Notes: generated from the sequence alone by a model not told the origin. Counted from the first letter of the stretch, positions 26,401 to 35,546 are shown. The stretch: DNA of 64,000 bases from Ignavibacteriales bacterium (GCA_020635255.1 JACKAC010000002.1:62001-126000); one strand, 5' to 3'. Translations and numbers: made by a program.

Positions 26401-27885
26401 TTAGTTTTCCAGTTTCATTTTGAGATGTTTTGGGACGAGGACACGCTCTACCATTTCGAAGAAGAACTCCACCAGTATAGCCAATAACGCCGCGGGTACG
26501 GCCCCCATTAGTATGAGGTTAGTATTATTCAGCGACAGCCCCGTAACTATAAATTCACCGAGTCCCCCCGCCCCAATGAAAGCAGCAAGTGTTGCGGTGC
26601 CGATATTTATCACGGCGGCGGTTTTGATTCCAGCGATTATCGTAGGGAAGGAGAGCGGGAGCTCGACATAGCGGAGTTTTTGCCAGCGGGTGAGGCCCAT
26701 CCCGGTACCGACCTTTTTGAGCAGAGGGTCGACGGAGAATAAGCCGGTGGCGGTGTTACGGAGGATGGGCAGGAGCGCGTACAGGAACAGAGCCACGATA
26801 GCGGGCAAGACCCCGATACCGAACAAGGGTATCATGAATGCAAGGAGGGCGATGGAAGGTATTGTCTGTAAAAGACCGGCGACATATAGTATCGGACGCG
26901 CGGCAGAGGAGAAGTAATATATCCATATCCCCAGGGGCAAAGCTACCAGTATAGATAGAATCAGGGCAAACGACGTAAGCCAGATATGAGTCAAAGTCTT
27001 ATCGAGGATCTCCATAAGCCAGGATGACGAAGTATGCCCGGTTGTATTATCCAGTAGATTCTTTTTACTAAGAAATTCGTGAGCGATCTCACCGAAGGTC
27101 TTATTTTCGTACAGGACCTTGTAATTCATGTCCTGCATTTCGGATTCGGTTATCTGCCCGTCGAGTTTTTCGAGGGCAGTGAGGGCTTTGGGGTCAAGCT
27201 GATCCCTGTAAAAAGAGAGCGCATAGTATTTAGGGAAGAAGCTTCTGTCGTCGTCGAGTATGACAAGGTCATATTTTTCTATTTCTCCGTCAGTGGAGTA
27301 TGCATCGGTGAGCTGAATCTTTCCTTCATCGAGCGCCTGGTAGGCGAGTCCATGCTCTATGCCTACGGGTTTATTTTTCAAGCTGTAGAAAGACGCGAGA
27401 TTATCCCAGCCGTCCTTTCGTTTCAGGAATTCGTAGCTGAGCGCAATAGTGATATCAGGGTGAGCGGTAAGGTCAGATATTTTTCTGACGCCAAGACGAT
27501 CGGCGGTTTCACGTTTCATTGTGAGGGCGTAAGTGTTATTGAAACCGTATGAGGGAGTAATATTGAGTTTATATTGACCCAGCAGCCGGCTGCGGAGTTC
27601 GTCCTCAGATGGTTTTGTATTCAGCTTTAAAATTTCCTCGGAAATTGTACCTGTGTATTCCGGGTAAGTATCTATCTCACCGTTTTTCAGTGCTTCAAAA
27701 CAAATGAGCGTGCCGCCAAGATTGAATGTGCGTTCGACGGTGAAGCCGGCATCTTCGAGGAGCTGTGATTGTATTTCGGCGAGGATATAGCCTTCGTTGA
27801 ATGCTTTTGCACCGACTTTAAGAGTCTGAGAGTGTGAGGAAGATAATAAAGCAAAAAAAAGTAATATGGATAGGATAAATCTCAT
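26401..27885 (-). CDS. Osmoprotectant ABC transporter, substrate-binding domain fused to permease
   Basis: This 494-residue protein has a signal peptide and then an OpuAC-type binding domain (KVGAKAFNEGYILAEIQSQLL, NLGGTLICFEALKNGEIDTYPEYTG) from about 20 to 270. A ProW/OpuBB-type permease follows (LIWLTSFALILSILVALPLG-like start near 297, EAA-loop region GMGLTRWQKLRYVELPLSFPTIIAGIKTA, then GAGGLGEFI). This order, binding domain first, is the reverse of the permease-first fusion in BusAB-type systems. It probably imports glycine betaine, choline or a related quaternary amine. No ATPase gene is adjacent; the best candidate is at 56065. It is followed by a coupled DUF4870 gene. Confidence 0.85.
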   Translation of the reverse strand: MRFILSILLFFALLSSSHSQTLKVGAKAFNEGYILAEIQSQLLEDAGFTVERTFNLGGTLICFEALKNGEIDTYPEYTGTISEEILKLNTKPSEDELRSRLLGQYKLNITPSYGFNNTYALTMKRETADRLGVRKISDLTAHPDITIALSYEFLKRKDGWDNLASFYSLKNKPVGIEHGLAYQALDEGKIQLTDAYSTDGEIEKYDLVILDDDRSFFPKYYALSFYRDQLDPKALTALEKLDGQITESEMQDMNYKVLYENKTFGEIAHEFLSKKNLLDNTTGHTSSSWLMEILDKTLTHIWLTSFALILSILVALPLGIWIYYFSSAARPILYVAGLLQTIPSIALLAFMIPLFGIGVLPAIVALFLYALLPILRNTATGLFSVDPLLKKVGTGMGLTRWQKLRYVELPLSFPTIIAGIKTAAVINIGTATLAAFIGAGGLGEFIVTGLSLNNTNLILMGAVPAALLAILVEFFFEMVERVLVPKHLKMKLEN

Positions 27886-27939
27886 TGAAAGAATATAAGA
27901 TATATGTAGTGGAAGAGAAATTAAATTTAGAACCCCTCT

Positions 27940-27974
27940 GTCCCGGTGCCCTCTCTTTTCTAGAGGACCGGGAC
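27940..27974. repeat. Large GC-rich hairpin in intergenic DNA
   Basis: GTCCCGGT (27940-27947) pairs with ACCGGGAC (27967-27974). An inner stem CCTCT/AGAGG closes a CTTTTCT loop. There is no T-run on either side. It lies between the secreted-protein gene at 28014 and the transporter gene on the same strand, so it could be an RNA-stabilising or REP-like element. Confidence 0.5.
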
Positions 27975-28013
27975 TTCTCTCATTCTAAGTGGGAGATAAG
28001 GGCATAAACTTAG

Positions 28014-28502
28014 TTATTTTCCGGGTTTGAATGCATATATAGTGATGGGTACTTTGTAGATAGCGCCATCGGTCTGATCTTCAAAAGTTATTTCACTTTC
28101 ATAAGTTCCTTCGTCTATCCAACCGTTCTTATTCGTTGCGCCAACGAAAGACACCTCAAGCCAGTCCTGCTCACCAGGGTCCGCCGAGAGTCCTCCGGCA
28201 GCGTTGAACCACCATTGTTGTTCAACGTTAGGGTCGTATCCGTTCATAACGTCAATGATCTTTAATTCACGCGGAGAGCTGCTATTATTCTGTCCATAAA
28301 CGATGCCAATCTTTAGCAGAGGTGCATAACCGATCTGGTATTTACGGACGATCTCCTGTCCTGTGCTGACATATCCTTTGCTTTCATTATCCCAGACCTG
28401 GCAATTAATAGTCCAAGTTGGATCGCCGCCGGTTTTTGACTTCGAAACATTGCTGAATAGAAGAAGAAGTGATAGAAAGAAAGTAAATCTAACAAAGCCC
28501 AT
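28014..28502 (-). CDS. Small secreted protein of unknown function
   Basis: The protein has 162 residues. A signal peptide (FTFFLSLLLLFSNVSKS) precedes a mature domain with aromatic-rich strands (PTWTINCQVWDNES, EQQWWFNAAGGL, DWLEVSFVGATNKNGW) and a final strand pair ITFEDQTDGAIYKVPITIYAF. It reads like a single immunoglobulin-like beta-sandwich. It has no T9SS domain, so it is probably periplasmic or lipid-free at the outer surface. I do not recognise the family. It is upstream of the osmoprotectant transporter on the same strand, separated by 128 bases containing a hairpin. Confidence 0.65.
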   Translation of the reverse strand: MGFVRFTFFLSLLLLFSNVSKSKTGGDPTWTINCQVWDNESKGYVSTGQEIVRKYQIGYAPLLKIGIVYGQNNSSSPRELKIIDVMNGYDPNVEQQWWFNAAGGLSADPGEQDWLEVSFVGATNKNGWIDEGTYESEITFEDQTDGAIYKVPITIYAFKPGK

Positions 28503-28637
28503 GTATTCCTCCTTTGATTTAGTAAGAAGTAAAGGATAGTTTTTTTACTAAAAAAATAAAAGTAAAAAAGGTAAAAGAGGAAGAAATAATTATTTTTTCA
28601 TGTGCTTCCTGGTGTTAGATTCTCCTCAAAAAAGTAT

Positions 28638-29249
28638 CTAGCAGTTTTTATATTTCCAGTGACGGGATTTTCCTTCGGACATCCATTCGATGGCAGTTGC
28701 GATTCGTTTATCACGCGTAGCATCGGTTTTTGCTTCGGTGATCCACTCTATATATTCGCGTTTATGAGCGGGTGAAAAAGCGGCGAAGGCGCCCATCGCT
28801 TTCTTGTTTTTTTTCAATTCTTTCATAAAGTAGTCAGGGGGTTCGGGAGCGGGCTTTTTCTCTCCGGATTTAATAGAGCGAGGCAGTTTTATGCCTTTTT
28901 CGTTTAGGTCGACGGCTTCTTTTACATAAGCTATAATCTTTTTATCGGAAGGGAGATCGGAGAGTTTTTTAATTTTTCCCAGATGTCCCCAGGCGGTGTC
29001 GGCGGCGAGAAATTTCTTTGCATCCTTCATAATGGCGGCTTTCCAGAATCCAAAGGTGACATGTTCTTTGAATGAAGCAAATCCGCAAACATTGCCTTTG
29101 TATTCGAAGCTCGGGGCGTTCCATTTTATATTTTCCTCAAGCAAAGGTGAGGCTTTATGAACTAGTTCTCGCAGGTGTTTCAGGATAGGTTTAGCGAATG
29201 GCTGTGCTTTTGCAATGTAAGCGTCGACGCGTTTATCTTTTTTAGGCAT
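28638..29249 (-). CDS. YdeI/OmdA-like protein with DUF1801 domain
   Basis: The protein has 203 residues. The first 120 form a DUF1801 (YdhG-like) domain (PILKHLRELVHKASPLLEENIKWNAPSFEYKGNVCGFASFKEHVTFGFW). The last 65 match the OmdA/YdeI C-terminal helical domain (AFAAFSPAHKREYIEWITEAKTDATRDKRIATAIEWMSEGK). Both are common small domains in soil and aquatic bacteria. YdeI has been linked to resistance to peptides or bacteriocins, but no reaction is established. It is a single gene, probably cytoplasmic. Confidence 0.85.
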   Translation of the reverse strand: MPKKDKRVDAYIAKAQPFAKPILKHLRELVHKASPLLEENIKWNAPSFEYKGNVCGFASFKEHVTFGFWKAAIMKDAKKFLAADTAWGHLGKIKKLSDLPSDKKIIAYVKEAVDLNEKGIKLPRSIKSGEKKPAPEPPDYFMKELKKNKKAMGAFAAFSPAHKREYIEWITEAKTDATRDKRIATAIEWMSEGKSRHWKYKNC

Positions 29250-29306
29250 AGGTTTTGAGCTAATCCTACCTGAATATATTATTTTTTGATGAAAAATGAA
29301 GGAGTT

Positions 29307-31325
29307 TTATTTGAGGAGTTTCAGAGCAAGGGTGCTGACTATAGTCCTTTCCCCATTAGCTTCATCGGTATCTACAGCAGATTGTACAGCCCACCGCAGG
29401 GTTTCATTATCGCCGAGTTTTTGAGCAGTTTGAGCCATTCTATAGTAGATCCACGGTAAAATATTATTATTAAAAGAAGGTGCGGAAACAGAGTTTCTGA
29501 AGTGCTCCATGGCTTCCTGATACTTTTCCTGAGCAAACATGATGCGGGCAATTTCATACTGAAGAAGTGAATAAAAACCATAACGGTCCGGAGAAGGAAT
29601 GTTATTTTTAAGGCTGTCATATAATGTCTCGGCTTCGGAAAGTTTATCTGCAACGCGAAGATCAGTTAGCTTTGCAATCGGTGCAAGCTGGTAAACCTCT
29701 TCTTTGTAGGAGGGCTGCCAGTTGAGAACTTTGAAATGGGGGTCCAGAGTAACGGAATTTACCGAGAAATCTACGGGGATTTTGATTATTGATTCTTTCC
29801 CGGCTATAGAAACATTTCGTGTTGAGGACCCACTTCCGTCATTACCGGCAATAGTTATTTCAAGGGTGTCTATACGGTAGAAAGGTTCGGTTTGTGTGAC
29901 ATTTATTTGAAGTGTATCTCCGTTTTGAACAAAGTCGTAATTCCACTCAGGCGCGCCAGTTCTATTAAACCATTGGTCATAAAACCATTGCAAATCCTGA
30001 CCTGAAGCATCCTGAACCTCCTGAAGAAACTGTTCCCATGTTATCCGCGCGTATTTTGCAGTTATGTTTTTAAGGGCATTGAAAAATCTTTCTCTTCCTA
30101 CCTGCTGAGAAAGGATATCATAAACAAGGAATCCTTTGCTGTCTCCAAGAGTATGGGTGAGAGCAGGTGTAAGCTGAGAGAGCGGTTTATCAATACCAGC
30201 GGCAGTATTTTTGAGATAACCGAATCCGCTCTGACTAAATATATAACCTGGGTAACCTGTCCGCCTGAACTTTTCGGCACCATTGTTATTATCAAACTTT
30301 TCTACAACGATTAGTGCTCCAAATTGCGCAAGAGCTTCATCTAGCATGCCGGTTCCGGCATCCCCGGTTCTAGTTATATGGTTTCCCCACCACTGATGAG
30401 AGATCTCGTGCCCGTAAAGCGCGAGATTGAATTTTGCTTCAAGAGAGCCGGATGGCATCATTATTCCTCCGGGTACGCTTGCACCGCCAATGCCCTGCTT
30501 TTGAGATTCTTCATCGGGTATTTCAACTATTATAAATTTATCATAAGGATATGGTCCGAAAGCAGAAGTGAGGAAATCTACAATTTTAGAGGAGCCTTCA
30601 AGATACGAATTTATATATTCTTTATTGTCTAGGGTGTACGCTTCAACCGGTATCGGACCTCCGTTATAGCTGGTTAGTGTATATTTACCGACATAGAAGG
30701 TAAAATATCCGGGTTTATCAACATTATATATTCTTGTGTTCAAAGAATCTTCATATTGAGACACCAGGGTTCCTCCTGCTACAACCGGAGTATATTTATG
30801 AGGTACTGATATTCCTAACTGCCCAATAGCATACGCTACATTATAGCTTCCATTTGAAAGCGGAACCAGCAACTGCGGATACCAAGCAGCAGCGACACCT
30901 GCCGCGAACGAGCCGTCGGAACCGAGATAGAATTCAAAAGCAGATTGTCGACCGCCGTTAAAGCTGAATGAGACCTTAACCTGAGAATGTGAACCGGAGT
31001 TGACAGGAGTGGAAAATGAATATTGAATCTGTCCGTTTTGAGATTCTTCCTTTTCGAGAGAAAGAGGAATAATGGAACCGTCAGTCTCGATGAGGTTCAT
31101 TTTAAGATCTGCCATGGTTTCGTTCAGGAGAAATTTAATAGAGTCGCCAGGAAAGTCCTTAATGTTAAACACTAAAGTGCCTTCTGCAGTAAGATATTTT
31201 TCGTCAGGAAAAACGTTAAGCTTTATATTATAATATGGATCTTGAGGCATAGTTTGAATTGTTGCGGTATCACCATGTTTATCAAAAAGTAAAACAGCAA
31301 TTATAATGAAAAATACAGCTTTCAT
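29307..31325 (-). CDS. M1-family-like metallopeptidase with unusual active site
   Basis: This 672-residue exported protein (signal peptide about 1-20) has an N-terminal beta-sandwich, then the zinc motif HEISHQWWG (306-314) and a likely third ligand E330 in LDEALAQFG. Canonical M1 peptidases have HExxH-x18-E; here there is one extra residue. The GAMEN substrate loop is replaced by GIGGASVPGG around 278-287. The C-terminal part (about 560-672) is TPR-like (YSLLQYEIARIMFAQEKYQEAMEHF) instead of the usual HEAT-like domain. It probably acts in the periplasm on peptides, but the changed loop may mean altered specificity or a non-aminopeptidase role. Confidence 0.8.
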   Translation of the reverse strand: MKAVFFIIIAVLLFDKHGDTATIQTMPQDPYYNIKLNVFPDEKYLTAEGTLVFNIKDFPGDSIKFLLNETMADLKMNLIETDGSIIPLSLEKEESQNGQIQYSFSTPVNSGSHSQVKVSFSFNGGRQSAFEFYLGSDGSFAAGVAAAWYPQLLVPLSNGSYNVAYAIGQLGISVPHKYTPVVAGGTLVSQYEDSLNTRIYNVDKPGYFTFYVGKYTLTSYNGGPIPVEAYTLDNKEYINSYLEGSSKIVDFLTSAFGPYPYDKFIIVEIPDEESQKQGIGGASVPGGIMMPSGSLEAKFNLALYGHEISHQWWGNHITRTGDAGTGMLDEALAQFGALIVVEKFDNNNGAEKFRRTGYPGYIFSQSGFGYLKNTAAGIDKPLSQLTPALTHTLGDSKGFLVYDILSQQVGRERFFNALKNITAKYARITWEQFLQEVQDASGQDLQWFYDQWFNRTGAPEWNYDFVQNGDTLQINVTQTEPFYRIDTLEITIAGNDGSGSSTRNVSIAGKESIIKIPVDFSVNSVTLDPHFKVLNWQPSYKEEVYQLAPIAKLTDLRVADKLSEAETLYDSLKNNIPSPDRYGFYSLLQYEIARIMFAQEKYQEAMEHFRNSVSAPSFNNNILPWIYYRMAQTAQKLGDNETLRWAVQSAVDTDEANGERTIVSTLALKLLK

Positions 31326-31426
31326 TTTTCATTTTTGATTAGATAAATCTTCTCACAAATATAATGTTAAAGTATAATTGTTGATAGAATATTCTAAGCT
31401 TTTTTGTACAGGATTAGTGCTACAGG

Positions 31427-32242
31427 CTAATGGGGAGAATTTATCTGCCTGAAAGCTGTCGGGGTATGGTGAGTATATTTTTTAAATGCCCTAGTGAAAT
31501 GTGATTGGTCAGAAAATCCGCATTGGAACGCAATTTGTGCAAGAGGGAGTTTTGTTGAAATAAGCAATGAAATCGCTTTTTCTAGTTTAAGTTCACGAAA
31601 AAACTCGCCAATAGTTTTGTTATTGTATTTTTTAAATGTGTTTGCGAGATGAACTGGATGAACCCCGGCGTGTTTTGCCAAGAGTGTTAGATCAAGAGAG
31701 GTGCCGGTTTCCTCATTAAGAATTTCCTCTATCTTTTTAAGAAAGAGTGGTTTTTTGAGCGGAAAATTATACTGGGTACGTGCCATTTGAGCAAAGAGCT
31801 GGATGACAAGTCCCTGAATAACAAGAGGTGAGAATTCATCAGAGAGGAAAATTTCCGAGCTTATTTTTGCCAATAAGATGGAAAGTGCAGGATCCTGTAT
31901 TTTTTGTAAAGTATGTACATAAGGGACATTCTTAGCATAAGATTCAATCGATGAGTTTAATTCGATATTGAGGCATGTCACCGGTGACGAAAAAAATGTA
32001 TTAGAGTGTTCGTATTGAACCGGATGAATTATTAAATCACCCCTGGTGCAGTGAATTGTCCTATTGCCGAATTTTTCGGAATATGTGCCGCGTTTAACGT
32101 AGCAAAGGTAATTATTTTGATGGTAATGTGATGGTAATCTTGAAAAGGGTAAGTATGATGTTTGAGTTAATTTTAATTCATTTAAATCAAAGGATATATC
32201 TACTGTCCCGAAATATTGTCCGTATTTAAGTACAGAGTACAT
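31427..32242 (-). CDS. AraC-family transcriptional regulator
   Basis: The protein has 271 residues: an N-terminal cupin-like sensing domain (LPSHYHQNNYLCYVKRGTYSE) and two helix-turn-helix units at about 170-268, ending in the usual signature (LPLAQIAFQCGFSDQSHFTRAFKKYTHHTPTAFRQ). The target genes are unknown. The nearest downstream gene on the same strand is the M1-like peptidase, which begins about 100 bases away. A second AraC gene lies at 46388. Confidence 0.92.
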   Translation of the reverse strand: MYSVLKYGQYFGTVDISFDLNELKLTQTSYLPFSRLPSHYHQNNYLCYVKRGTYSEKFGNRTIHCTRGDLIIHPVQYEHSNTFFSSPVTCLNIELNSSIESYAKNVPYVHTLQKIQDPALSILLAKISSEIFLSDEFSPLVIQGLVIQLFAQMARTQYNFPLKKPLFLKKIEEILNEETGTSLDLTLLAKHAGVHPVHLANTFKKYNNKTIGEFFRELKLEKAISLLISTKLPLAQIAFQCGFSDQSHFTRAFKKYTHHTPTAFRQINSPH

Positions 32243-32352
32243 TAATATATTTATTTTGTTGCTTAATGAAGCTCTATGATGAAAATCATAGACGCTATAT
32301 AATTCTTAATACGTAACATCAAAGAATAAGATTCCCAAGTGTAATCATCATT

Positions 32353-32802
32353 TTATGCTCCGAATTGTTGAAGGTGATGGTCGAGGTGTTTATAAAACAG
32401 CATGTCCCACTCTTCTGTAGTCATCTTTCCAAAGAAGGGGTGCGGGTCATCGGTCAGGTTGCTTCCTTTTCCCTCTCCAAACCGGCGAACGGCTTCTATG
32501 AGCTTATTCTTTTCCTCGTCAAAATTCGTATCATCCTTAAAGATGAAAGCTTTATCAGTGGGTAGTCCCTGCTTAAATGGCTTATCACCTGTGACCATTT
32601 TTTTTGCAAATCCGCCGAACAGGATCCCGGGCAGAGTGCGCTTAAGCTTGACCTCTCCGAATACCTGCTTAAAGGGTTCGTTACAGTGAGCAAGCATCTG
32701 TCCAACGTTCATTTTACCCCACTGACGCTGAGCATCAGCCGGAAGATTTTCAATACGGGAGATAATCTCGTTTAAATCCTTTTCGTTGTAGAGGCTTTTC
32801 AT
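32353..32802 (-). CDS. DUF1569 (DinB-superfamily) protein
   Basis: The start was placed at the ATG at 32802 (MKSLYNEKDLNEII), because the longer ORF begins inside the end of the DinB gene at 32814. This gives 149 residues. The motif MNVGQMLAHCNEPFKQVFGE with His near the N-terminus and the closing PFFGKMTTEEWDMLFYKHLDHHLQQFG define DUF1569, a four-helix-bundle group of the DinB/YfiT superfamily. Related proteins bind a metal through conserved His and can act as thiol-dependent transferases, but the reaction here is not known. It is 11 bases downstream of a DinB gene on the same strand, i.e. in one operon. Confidence 0.82.
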   Translation of the reverse strand: MKSLYNEKDLNEIISRIENLPADAQRQWGKMNVGQMLAHCNEPFKQVFGEVKLKRTLPGILFGGFAKKMVTGDKPFKQGLPTDKAFIFKDDTNFDEEKNKLIEAVRRFGEGKGSNLTDDPHPFFGKMTTEEWDMLFYKHLDHHLQQFGA

Positions 32803-32813
32803 TTTTATTGTGG

Positions 32814-33311
32814 TTATTTTACACCCCTGTCGGGGTTCCATGATCCCTGTTCTTTGCGCAGGGTAACGATCTGTCCAATATGATAAGCGTTATGAATATT
32901 GATATTTCCAATTACTGTAAACCATGTATCAGGATAACCTTTTATAGGAACTCCTTCTAGTTTGGTATCCAGTGCTTCATCGAGTTGAGTGCACCATTCG
33001 GAAAAAACACTATAGACTTTTTCCACCGTTGCTTTCCAGCTATCTACGTGACTACCGGTAGCGTCATTTGTAAAGGTATACTCGTTGTCCTTAATCTCCT
33101 CGACGGGAACATTTATGAAACGGTTGAGATACCGCTGATTCCAGAAGATGAGGTGGTTTACAATCTCATGTATAGAATGATTGCCGCCGGATTTCCACGC
33201 GGCATTTTCCGGCGTCAGTCCATCGAGAGCATTTTTGAGAGTAACGAACCACGTCTCCTCATCGAAGCAGGCGTGCATCTGCTGAAGGAGTATATCTTTT
33301 CTAGTTATCAT
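32814..33311 (-). CDS. DinB-family protein
   Basis: The protein has 165 residues. The four-helix bundle pattern is clear: HSIHEIVNHLIFWNQRYLNRF in helix 2 and NIHNAYHIGQIVTLRKEQGSW at the end. These supply the three His expected for the metal site (one near residue 48-52 and the H-x3-H of HNAYH). DinB/YfiT members include bacillithiol- or mycothiol-dependent S-transferases and hydrolases; the substrate here is unknown. It is the first gene of a two-gene unit with the DUF1569 gene, so the two metal-binding bundles probably function together. Confidence 0.87.
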   Translation of the reverse strand: MITRKDILLQQMHACFDEETWFVTLKNALDGLTPENAAWKSGGNHSIHEIVNHLIFWNQRYLNRFINVPVEEIKDNEYTFTNDATGSHVDSWKATVEKVYSVFSEWCTQLDEALDTKLEGVPIKGYPDTWFTVIGNINIHNAYHIGQIVTLRKEQGSWNPDRGVK

Positions 33312-33390
33312 TGAATTAAATGATGGAAGTTAAATACTGATTGTATAAGATTAATATAAAAAGTTGCAAGTTAAAGGTCAAACGCGGTGC

Positions 33391-33975
33391 TTATAATAGC
33401 TTTGCAAATACTGTTTCTTTAGTATTTTCCCATTCATCCGCAAGTATGCTGTAATAAGCCGTATCACGCATTCTGCCGTTATGCAGGAGGTGGCGGCTTC
33501 GGAGAACTCCTTCTTTTTTGCAACCGATCTTTATCAGAGCGCGACCGGAACGGGGATTAGCATCATCGGTTTTAAATTCGACCCGATTCATTTTCATTTG
33601 CTCGAAAGCGAACTGCAACATCTGGAATTTAGCGTGGATATTTACATGCGTGCCCCAGAACTTCCTTCCCATAAATGACCATCCAATTTCGACACACCTG
33701 TCTATTTCCGAGAGATTTCCGAAGCTGGATGAACCTGCAATCTCACCGGAGATTTTATCTATGATAGTAAAAGTGTAGCGGACAGCATTTTGTTTATTGT
33801 ATAATGCGTCATTGATAAATGTGGTAAGTTCGTCCTCGGTGGATGTTTTTGTTACGGTATATTCCCATATCTCATCATCGAAGAAGATACTTCGAAGCCC
33901 GTCTCTATCGTTGGGTTCGACAGGGCGGAGGAGGATCCTTGAATCCTCAAGGACGATGTTTCTATTAAAAATCAT
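33391..33975 (-). CDS. GNAT-family N-acetyltransferase (RimJ/RimL type)
   Basis: The protein has 194 residues with an early RLLLRPVxxxD-type strand (SRILLRPVEPNDRDGLRSIFF), EIGWSFMGRKFWGTHVNIHAKFQMLQFAFEQMKMNRVEFKTDDANPRSGRALIKIGCKKEGVLR, and a final tyrosine-rich strand DTAYYSILADEW. This is the arrangement of the RimJ/RimL-like group that acetylates protein N-termini or small amines. The substrate cannot be inferred. It is a single gene between two gaps of 79 and about 47 bases. Confidence 0.88.
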   Translation of the reverse strand: MIFNRNIVLEDSRILLRPVEPNDRDGLRSIFFDDEIWEYTVTKTSTEDELTTFINDALYNKQNAVRYTFTIIDKISGEIAGSSSFGNLSEIDRCVEIGWSFMGRKFWGTHVNIHAKFQMLQFAFEQMKMNRVEFKTDDANPRSGRALIKIGCKKEGVLRSRHLLHNGRMRDTAYYSILADEWENTKETVFAKLL

Positions 33976-34021
33976 TACTTAACATAATCAGAAGGAATAT
34001 TATAAAAAACGCAAACCGAGA

Positions 34022-35368
34022 TTAATCCTTTGAGGTATTATCAGTGTGCCCGTCGTCGTATATACCTGTAATACCAATTACCTTTCCATTTGCGTCCTTG
34101 TCGAATTTGATACGGAAGTAAGGCATATCCATTAACATAAAGGTATCTTCCGAAATAGGGCTCATCTCGTAGGTTTGCCTCCATCCTCTCTGAAAATAGA
34201 GTTGTCCGTTTTCATAGGTAATATTCCTTTCACCGTAAGTTCCTACATAACTTTTCAGTGTATTGACATCTATTTCAGGAGCATTCAGAGCATCTTTTAA
34301 GGATCCAATTAAAAAATTTAATTGGCTTTTAGTTTGGTCATTGTTAACATTTGTTAGAACTTTTTCGAGCGCGAGAATATGGGCTTTGGTAAGAGCTAAA
34401 CGGCTATCGATATCTACATCAGGAGAGACGCCTGTACCTTCCCAATTGGTTTTGGTGTATGGATTAATAGCTCTTCCTTTTGGAATGTTGATATAGAAGT
34501 AGTCATTGGCTATTTCAGGTCCTCCCGGATGCGCTCCTCCACCTGTAGACTGTCCGACAAGGGTTGCGCGGTTTAACGCTTTTAAATCGTATGAAAATTC
34601 TTCAGCCCCTGAAAAAGTGAATGAACTTGTAAGAATATATACAGGAATATCCGGCAAGCGCTTTCCCTTTATCTCTTTTAATGTCCAAAATTGTTCAGTG
34701 GTGTCCATCGGTCTGAAGTATAGGTCATTAAGATGGACGGGTTCTTTTCCAAAGAGGTAACTACAAATTAACTGAACTCCTGAAGCACTCCCACCGCTAT
34801 TATAACGCATATCAAAAATAAGAGCATCGGTATCTTTTAAAAATTCCATAACAGAAAAAACTTTCTCTTCGATAATATTAGCCGGAGCAAAGCGTCGAAA
34901 ATCAATATAGCCGATATTACCCGGGAGGATCTCTACTTTTTTAAAACCAAAATTTTCGGGTTTTAACTCTTCAATATACAAACTGTCTTCTTCTTCGGGA
35001 GTAAGCCGGATTTCCATGAATTCCCTCATTTCTTTTACACGATCAGGTGAAAAGGAAACCTTTATATGTTTATCATTGCTAATTTTTAACAGATCAATTG
35101 TGAGTTGTTGAGCAAAATCAACAGGATCCGTAATATTATTATATGCTCCGCTTTGAAGTTGTGTATTTATGTAATCGCCCATTTCTTTAGCTAAGTCCGG
35201 GAAAATGTAATTATCCAAAAGTAACTCTGAAACTGAGCTGACAGTCTCAGATTTCACTTCCATATCAAGCACAAAGTTTTCGTTTTTGGTCTGCGCAAAA
35301 ACCGGATCATACATTAAAAATGCAAACGCTACTAAGAAAACAAACTGGCTAATTAATTTACTTACCAT
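34022..35368 (-). CDS. S41-family (IRBP-like) serine peptidase, tandem copy A
   Basis: The start was set at 35368 (MVSKLISQFVFLVAFAFLMYDPVFAQ), which gives a clean signal peptide; the longer ORF to 35455 adds a non-signal stretch. The protein has 448 residues. An IRBP-type N-terminal helical domain (LLDNYIFPDLAKEMGDYI) is followed by the S41 core: DKHIKVSFSP, GNIGYIDFRRFAP, ALIFDMRYNSGGSA, LTSSFTFSGAEEFSYDLK and GQSTGGGAHPGG. The likely nucleophile is the Ser in TFSGAEEF. A C-terminal beta-domain follows (YVGTYGERNITYENGQLYFQR). It is about 70 percent similar to the upstream gene by eye. It is probably a periplasmic or surface peptidase. Confidence 0.88.
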   Translation of the reverse strand: MVSKLISQFVFLVAFAFLMYDPVFAQTKNENFVLDMEVKSETVSSVSELLLDNYIFPDLAKEMGDYINTQLQSGAYNNITDPVDFAQQLTIDLLKISNDKHIKVSFSPDRVKEMREFMEIRLTPEEEDSLYIEELKPENFGFKKVEILPGNIGYIDFRRFAPANIIEEKVFSVMEFLKDTDALIFDMRYNSGGSASGVQLICSYLFGKEPVHLNDLYFRPMDTTEQFWTLKEIKGKRLPDIPVYILTSSFTFSGAEEFSYDLKALNRATLVGQSTGGGAHPGGPEIANDYFYINIPKGRAINPYTKTNWEGTGVSPDVDIDSRLALTKAHILALEKVLTNVNNDQTKSQLNFLIGSLKDALNAPEIDVNTLKSYVGTYGERNITYENGQLYFQRGWRQTYEMSPISEDTFMLMDMPYFRIKFDKDANGKVIGITGIYDDGHTDNTSKD

Positions 35369-35456
35369 AATTATAGATTGATTTGTATATAAATTAGGAT
35401 GATAAACAATATAAGAGGGTTTAGAGAAAATAGCAGTTTTTGAATTATAAAGCAAA

Positions 35457-35517
35457 AATCCCCCGCGCGGAAAAACCGCAAATGCTGATTATCGGAGCAG
35501 CGAACGGGGGATTATAA
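35457..35517 (-). terminator. Branched hairpin between tandem S41 genes
   Basis: The outer stem AATCCCCCG (35457-35465) / CGGGGGATT (35505-35513) encloses two smaller hairpins, GCGG-AAAAA-CCGC and TGCT...AGCA, giving a three-way junction. Read on the minus strand, the outer stem is followed by TTTTT. It probably ends, or partly attenuates, transcription from the upstream S41 gene before its twin. Confidence 0.6.
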
Positions 35518-35546
35518 TGGAATAACCGTTGGAGATGAGTGTCCGG

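Noticed and set aside
27079..27552. 157-codon plus-strand frame antisense to the transporter fusion
   Set aside because: It lies fully within the substrate-binding domain of a clear ABC transporter gene; no independent evidence.
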